Shown here: positions 58,690 to 64,000 of the stretch, piece by piece
Position numbering within the stretch: position 1 is the first letter of the stretch
How the letters are laid out: every line of letters starts with the position of its first letter
Origin: Gigaspora margarita
Taxonomy: Eukaryota > Glomeromycota > Glomeromycetes > Diversisporales > Gigasporaceae
Assembly (NCBI GenBank): GCA_009809945.1
Contig: WTPW01000017.1
Span: 771,381-835,380, forward strand
Direction of reading: 5' to 3'
Length of the DNA: 64,000 bases
The notes under the pieces: model-generated
The model's database searches: none
Seen by the model: only the letters and a program-made list of their open reading frames with translations
What the model was told of the DNA's origin: nothing
Program-made: the position numbers and the translations under genes

Positions 58690-61113
58690 AAAATTGTTCA
58701 GCCTCTGGGTATGCTTGTTCTTTATAAAATTTGGCTATTTGGAAAAAAGATGGTTGTTTGTCTTTGATAAGATCAAAGTAAGTAATTACTCATGCCAGGA
58801 AGTCTGTATCAATAAGTTCATTGGTGATTTTATCAATAGCTGTACTTTTGATAAGATTGTCGATATTGTGGTTTTGTGCTGCAATTTGTTGATATGATAT
58901 TAAATATTTATAAAAAAAGGTGTTACAGCATCCTTGTTTTGTCTCTACCAAATTGTCTGCACAGTAAGCTACTTCTGCTTTATCTGCAAGTTCATCAAGA
59001 AGTCTAGTTGAAAAGGGTTTGTCAAATGATGCTTTATGTTTCGCATCAATATAAAATATTGATTTATCAATAATAAGATCTTCTATATTAAGAGTTTTTT
59101 TTGGAAATGACTTAAATAATTGGTCTAGTATATCTTTGAAAAGTTTAGATGTATCGTGTTGATGGTTTTCATTAATATAATTACAATCTGTATGCTTGCA
59201 AGTAAGGATATAGAAGTTGATAGAACGAAAACATTCATTGCGTCTTTCTTGAAAATTATATGGTTCTTGAAAAGTAAATTGAAAAGGCAGAAAGGTTTTG
59301 AGCTGAAGAATAAATTTTCTTCGTATTTCTTTTTTTAAAGTATTAAANGTTTGTTCTTTTTCNAGTGAATNAGTGAATTGGCNGTTATAGATAGGAAAAA
59401 ANNGTTCAAANCATTCTTTAAAATGGTCAAGAGAGTTGTTTAGTGAAGGAATAGAAAATTTTTTAANAAATAAGGATTTAGNAATATTAAAAAGNAGTTG
59501 NATATTAAATTTGTTATCATGTTTAATAGTAAGATATTTTTCTGGTTTATCTGTAGAGATTGTATATGGATAGAGGTTGTATTTCTTAGACTGAAGGTTT
59601 AGATCCTCAGCAAATTTATTATAGTTAATAGTCTAGTAGTTATCTGATAAATAAAGATGCATTTGTGCTAAGTTTAAACAGAATTGAAGTCAGTTTTCTG
59701 GTTTGTAAGGAGGAATTGTTGCTAAAGATGCAAAGATTTCAGTATAGTTGAGTTTTGTAAAAAGCACTGTTGTAAATTTGTGGATTAAGAGTTTAAGGGT
59801 TTTTTCATGAATATCAAAGGGTATTTTAGCATTTTTGTCTACAGTTGGATTTTTTTCATATATGTAACTAGTAAGAAAATCAGGGCTTTCTCCTGCCATT
59901 GTTCTAATTATATAGCGAAAGCTAGCTTTAAATGGTTTGGTATTTTTTGTACCTTCTTTAATTATACTACCAGGATAAAAGTTGTAAAGATGTGTTTTAA
60001 GAAAATTGTATAATAAAGAAGAAGTATGTGTTTGGAGTTTTTTATTGGGTTCCATTTCTTCAGTGATTGGAAAGTTTGCAAGCCAATCATAAGTTGGATT
60101 AGATTTGGTATAAGTATTGGAAGTTTTGCTAGAAGATGAATTTTTATTAGAAGGTATTTGCTGTTCTTTATTAAGAGGTTGTTGTTGTTTTTGTTGCTNT
60201 TGTTGTTGTTGCTGTTGNTGTTGCNGCTGNTGTTNTTGTTGTTGTTGCTGTTGCTNTTGCTGTTGNNGTTGTNGTTGTTGTTGTTGTTGCTGTTGTTGTT
60301 GCTGTTGTTGTTGCTGTTGCTGTTGTTGTTGTTTTTTACCTTTAATTTGTTTATCTCTTTGTGCAAGTTTTCTAAGAAAACTGAGTTTTTCTTCTTTTGA
60401 AAGTGTGAAGCAGTAGTAAAAGTGACAAAAGGAGAGTTGTTTTAAGTTTAATTTTTTTGAACAGGAGCTAGTTTAAAGTCTTCAGTCAGTTTAGCACATT
60501 CACGATGCAATAAATGTCCCTTAAAGATGCAACATTTGGTATAGTCTAGTGCATGTTGTTCATTTGAAAATAATTTAACACAAGGAATATCTTTAGCTTT
60601 GCATAAGAAACAAGTATGAAAGTGTTGTGAATGAGGAGTAATAGCTGTAGGAGTTGGATCTTGATAGTAGTTTAGAAATAAGATTTTAGGTTGTGTATTT
60701 GTAAGGTTAAGATTTTGAGTTGTAGATTGTTTAATAGGTGATTTGGGAACAGTATCTTTAATTTTAGAAAATCTTCTTTCAATATTAACAATTGGAGAGG
60801 TGTCCATAGAAGTTGGTTCTTGAGAGAGTGTTTTAGTAGTAAGTTCAGTAGGAATGCGGTAAAATTGAGATGTAAAATTAACATGGTATTTTTTACAAAT
60901 ACAAGTACTAATTGTTAGTTGAGTTGGTACAGGGAAGTAGTGATAGGTATTTTTAATTTTGGTTTCACAATTGGGAGGACTAAAGGCAGATGGCATTACT
61001 TTAAGTATTGCAGCATCTGTTTCTTTAATAAATACTCCAAAACGATCTTTGTATTTAGGATAAAAGTAGTCGATATCATAGGAATCAGGTTCTTCAGTAT
61101 TAAGTGTAGGCAT
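58690..61113 (-). pseudogene. LINE ORF1 (Gag-like, glutamine-rich)
   Basis: The first frame starts MPTLNTEEPDSYDIDYF at 61113 and runs 221 codons. It includes a zinc-binding pattern (CFLCKAKDIPC, then CC and HRECAK). It then shifts frame in an A run near 60462 and continues through KEEKLSFLRKLAQRDKQIK into a long glutamine tract (60170-60335). After that come MEPNKKLQTHTSS (60055-59690) and further coding blocks such as RLLDELADKAEVAYC (about 59000) to roughly 58690. ORF1 products of such LINEs bind the RNA. Stops interrupt it, and N bases occur at 59348-59501 and in the glutamine tract. The frame at 58647-58100 (MKNLSSLRKLFS) may be its end or a spacer protein; this is uncertain. Confidence 0.7.
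60170..60335 (-). repeat. CAA/CAG tract in LINE ORF1
   Basis: On the minus strand CAACAG-type triplets encode glutamine in the ORF1 frame. About ten N bases lie in the tract. The long frames on the plus strand (poly-C, poly-L) are artefacts. Confidence 0.85.
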
Positions 61114-61900
61114 GTTAAATATATTGAGTTATATAGTAAATTTTGTAGATAGGTAGAAAAGTAGTTCAAATTTAATAAATAAGATATATAATATATATTT
61201 AGAATTATTCAAGAGAAAATTAAAGTTAATAACTAGAATAATAAGATAGAGATTGTTGAGAGATTCACAAAAAGGTATAATTTGTTTTGTGTAAAGTAAC
61301 ACCAACTAAGCAAGTATATGTTACACAAGTCACGTGCTATTTAGATCACGTGTTACACAAATCACGTGTTATACAAGATGTGCAGATTGATAATATTGCT
61401 TTGTGTAAATTAGAAAGGTTACAAAAAAGGAAATATTTGCTTTGTATAAATTTAATTAATAATTTGTGAGAACCAATAAGTTTGAGGTTATTAAAAATGT
61501 GGGTAACACGATTTTATGCTACACAAAAAACGCCTATGGGGTATTTTTTGTAGCAGAGTTAAAAAAGAAAAAAAAAAAAAAAAAAAATATAAAAAGTTTA
61601 AAGGTTTTTCTAGTATATCTCAGTCAGTTTTAGGGCTATGAACTTGAAATAAAGCTTGTTATAATGAGAAAAGTATGCTCTTTAACTTTCCCTTAGTTTG
61701 CAATATAAATTAAAAAGGCCATTTTAGATGTATTTTAGAAAAATACAATTTTAGGCCAAAAGGCCTTTACTTAATAAGTTTGAGGATTTTTATAGTAAAA
61801 TTTGAGTATTATATATATTTTGAAAAGTAGAACAAGTTTATTTAAGAGTAGAGACTAGGATAACTTAATAAATTATAAAGTTATAAAGATTTTTAAAATA

Positions 61901-62104
61901 CCGTAGTGCACTAACTAAAAGACCCCCTTTCATAATACCCCCCATGCAAAAGACCCGGGTATTATATATAGTGCAAAATTATGTAACTCTGGTAAAAATT
62001 AGAAATTTTGGCCCAGTAAAAAACAAGATACCCCTGGGTATTTTGTAAGTTTTTTGCCAGGGTTTTTGTATAAAACCCCAGATCTTTTGGGCAGTGCACT
62101 ACGG
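61901..62104. mobile_element. TA-flanked MITE in the LINE leader
   Basis: CCGTAGTGCACTAACTAAAA and the inverse of CCGTAGTGCACTGCCCAAAA form the ends, with TA outside (61899-61900 and 62105-62106). GACCCGGGTATTAT and ATACCCCTGGGTATT motifs lie inside. Non-coding, 204 bp. Confidence 0.85.
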
Positions 62105-62164
62105 TAATTAAGTTGGAAAATTTTGTGTACAAGTAATTAGCAGAAAGAGTTGTCCTGAAGCAAC

Positions 62165-62175
62165 CCTTTATTATT
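62165..62175. repeat. LINE target-site duplication, 5' side
   Basis: CCTTTATTATT, identical to 52154-52164. Confidence 0.8.
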
Positions 62176-62642
62176 TTCAGTTGACAAGTAATCATTATTT
62201 AGACATGAAATGATTTCATCTAATGTCAATAAATCACTCTTTGATATATCACCATAACTACTATATTGAAGAGATTTTATTTTACCATCCAAGCATTGAA
62301 GTGCTCTAGAAAATGAGTACTTATCCCAAATTCAGACACCACCATCAATAGCAGAATTTTTATGAAGATATCTTGCCAACACAGCATAATAATTATAGAT
62401 TGAATCAACTTTAAACAGCATACTGTCTTTTTTGTGAGCCAACTAATAAATGTACACAAGAATACATCCAATTCTCCTTTGTCATCAAATTGGTCCAGTG
62501 TTTTAGAAATATCCTTTTCTTCATGAAACTGATTTACATGACACAGCCACTTTGAAGTATTTCTTTCTGTATTTGCAACAAAAGAAAGATCGATTAGATG
62601 TTAAGCTTCAGGATCATTAACCAAGTGATTGCTACTAGACAT
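62165..62642 (-). pseudogene. DUF3504-type tyrosine recombinase, 5' part
   Basis: Minus-strand coding starts at ATG 62642 (MSSSNHLVNDPEA), then a TAA. It continues NTSKWLCHVNQFHEEKD and GELDVFLCTFISW, shifts frame, and reads KVDSIYNYYAVLARYLHKN. After a TGA come WDKYSFSRALQCLDGKIKS and TLDEIISCLNNDYLSTEN, ending at N-N-K-G exactly where the LINE begins. This is the N-terminal, helix-rich DNA-binding portion that precedes the catalytic part in DUF3504 proteins; the catalytic part lies at 50715-52164. The stops and frame change show decay beyond the LINE insertion itself. Confidence 0.75.
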
Positions 62643-62785
62643 TTGTTGATACTACAATTGAAATTAGTAAAAAGAAAGTTTAATGAACAAGTAAAAGAAA
62701 GAAAAGGTAATAACTGTAACACTAAAAAAAAGTTTAAATTATTAATAAAGAATGATGCACAGGTTGCTATGTCAGACCCATATGA

Positions 62786-62927
62786 TAATATAGTTATTAT
62801 ATGGATATGTATGTGTAAGTAATTACACACAGATTCATATTTAACTACGTGGTCTTCAGCCACATGATTTAATATGAACCCATATGTAATTACTTACACA
62901 CACACATCCATACAATAACTATAATAT
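62786..62927. repeat. 140-bp palindrome (possible MITE)
   Basis: ATATAGTTATTATATGGATA, GTGTAAGTAATTACA and TTCATATTTAACTACGTGG each have inverse partners across a centre near 62857. No ORF; the ends have no clear duplication. It lies upstream of the recombinase 5' part. Confidence 0.75.
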
Positions 62928-62989
62928 ACTGTTCACATTAATGATACCTGACACATGATGCAACCTGTATCATTGACACATGATGGAAC

Positions 62990-63150
62990 CATTTCATCAG
63001 GCAACTTTAAATTGATGAATTGATGAATGATGAAACCTATGATGCATGATGAAACCCATGATGCATGATAAAACATAACACATGAACCTATGATGCATGA
63101 CAAAACCAATAATAAATAACAAAACCCATGATGATTTTGATGAAACATAA
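62990..63150. repeat. Array of about 20 bp (GATGAAACCTATGATGCAT)
   Basis: About seven degenerate units, similar in pattern to the GACGAAACC arrays at 35320 and 37428. Confidence 0.75.
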
Positions 63151-63602
63151 GACTATTGTTCATTTCTTTAATAACAGAAAGAAATTAGTCTATATAAAGT
63201 TAATTTTTTGTTCATTATTATATCTTCCCAGTTTCTATCTTTTTGATATTGTCTTGATAGTGCAACAATTATCCAAATATATCTGATAGGTGTTCTACGA
63301 ATTGGCAATGTTATAGTATTTTATTATTATGTATTATTTTATTTATTTCTTATTTTGTCATAGTTTGTGGCATAGTTGGGTGATTTTAACTCTCAATGAG
63401 GGTACCCTGCTGGTACCCTTAACAAGTGTTATAGACACTCAGCAAGTGTATGAACCTCTCAGCGAGTGAATTAAACACCTAATGAGTGACTAAAACCTCA
63501 GTACAAATTAAAGATATTTGAGAGTATGGTTTTAGTTTGCAAATGAAATAACAGATGTTTATAGCATTAGTAATGGTTCAAAAAATATATGAATTTTACA
63601 GG
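63151..63602. other. Non-coding DNA
   Basis: Contains loosely repeated CTCAGCGAGTGAA/CTAATGAGTGACTAAA units at 63385-63500. No gene. Confidence 0.45.
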
Positions 63603-63818
63603 AAGGTCTCCAAAATTCTGGTTGTATGTGTCAGATCTAGAATGGCATTAAGTTTAGCCTTAGCTGTTAAGAGGTTCTATAGCAAATTATTTAATAAATA
63701 GATATAGTTTTATTAGTAAGATTTTTTATGATCTTGGGGCAAAATTGATCAATTCCAATCCAGAGACCATGTTCTGATGCACTCTGACATATCCCGACCT
63801 GGAATTTGGTGACCCCTT
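63603..63818. mobile_element. TIR element, copy 2 of the 10199 family
   Basis: AAGGTCTCCAAAATTCTGG and the inverse of AAAGGGGTCACCAAATTCC are the ends. The interior GAGGTTCTATAGCAAA and GGGGCAAAATTGATCAATTC match the copy at 10199-10416. Confidence 0.7.
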
Positions 63819-64000
63819 TATGAGTTGATCCTACACTCCACTGTTGCTAGTAAAATGCTAGTAATAAAAAATAATCTTTTTAGATTCAATATAAATGCTT
63901 CTTTAATTGACAAGAGTTTTATCAAGAGCTTCATCATCTTAGGTAGTGCTCCCACAAAAAATTGATCACTCTGTAATCCTGAAATTTTGACCAAACAAAA
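63819..64000. other. Window end, nothing recognised
   Basis: No supported feature. Confidence 0.5.

Larger units (their letters stand above)
52165..62164 (-). mobile_element. LINE (APE-RT-RNaseH, I/Tad-like), nearly full length, decayed
   Basis: A non-LTR retrotransposon of about 10 kb on the minus strand, inserted in the recombinase gene. The 11-bp CCTTTATTATT duplication lies at both ends. Order: leader (62164-61114, with a MITE at 61901-62104), ORF1 (61113 to about 58690), ORF2 (58021-52305), and an A-rich 3' tail. ORF2 carries an apurinic-like endonuclease, reverse transcriptase, RNase H and a C-terminal CCHC zinc motif, the arrangement of the I and Tad1 clades. Many stops and frame changes make this copy inactive. 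A hAT-like MITE (55684-55918) interrupts the reverse transcriptase. Scattered N in ORF1 suggest polymorphic or collapsed copies in the assembly. Confidence 0.85.

Noticed and set aside
60117-60416. Plus-strand cysteine- or leucine-rich frames
   Set aside because: They are the reverse reading of the LINE glutamine tract and contain N bases.
52305-61113. Separate host genes in the long minus-strand frames
   Set aside because: Endonuclease, reverse transcriptase, RNase H and zinc motifs in order show that they belong to one LINE.

Overview
The window is about 64 kb of very AT-rich eukaryotic DNA: few genes, short GT-AG introns, long A/T runs and a dense layer of nested transposable elements. 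A long Sel1-repeat protein, a many-exon cytochrome P450, a DUF3504-type tyrosine recombinase and an APE-RT-RNaseH LINE together suggest an arbuscular mycorrhizal fungus (Glomeromycotina, Rhizophagus-like). This attribution is an inference from composition and gene families, not from a search. No rRNA, tRNA or CRISPR was recognised.

Layout. 0-7.3 kb: mostly non-coding, with a TA-flanked MITE, a decayed Sel1 fragment (minus strand), a short inverted-repeat element and a 1.1-kb minisatellite (46-bp period). 7.3-9.6 kb: a P450 gene in about ten exons (plus strand) whose frame fails in exon 7. 10-23 kb: no intact gene; nested inverted-repeat elements of PIF/Harbinger-like, Tc1/mariner-like (TA-flanked), hAT-like and Mutator-like type, plus palindromes and tandem arrays. 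23-32.7 kb: sparse DNA with a roughly 1.2-kb repeat in three copies, two of them head-to-tail. 32.8-34.7 kb: an intact single-exon Sel1-repeat gene (minus strand) with a MITE 11 bp past its stop. 35.1-37.6 kb and 45.1-46.7 kb: two inverted-repeat elements ending in inward-facing arrays of GACGAAACC-like and GGCGAAA-like motifs; the first holds four smaller elements. 37.6-50.7 kb: non-coding with further MITEs and an interspersed repeat family. 50.7-62.6 kb: a broken tyrosine recombinase gene (minus strand) split by a nearly full-length, decayed LINE of about 10 kb, which itself carries two MITEs. 62.7-64 kb: a palindrome, a 20-bp array and a second copy of an inverted-repeat element seen near 10.2 kb.

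How the parts relate. The one clearly intact protein gene is the Sel1-repeat gene. The P450 may be a recent pseudogene, a gene with an unusual splice, or an intact gene carrying one assembly error. The clearest story is the order of insertion on the right side: recombinase gene, then LINE (CCTTTATTATT duplicated at both ends), then a hAT-like MITE in the LINE reverse transcriptase (GTATAGTA duplicated) and a TA-flanked MITE in its leader. A second well-supported event is a PIF/Harbinger-like MITE at 31081-31473, whose empty site survives in the neighbouring repeat copy.
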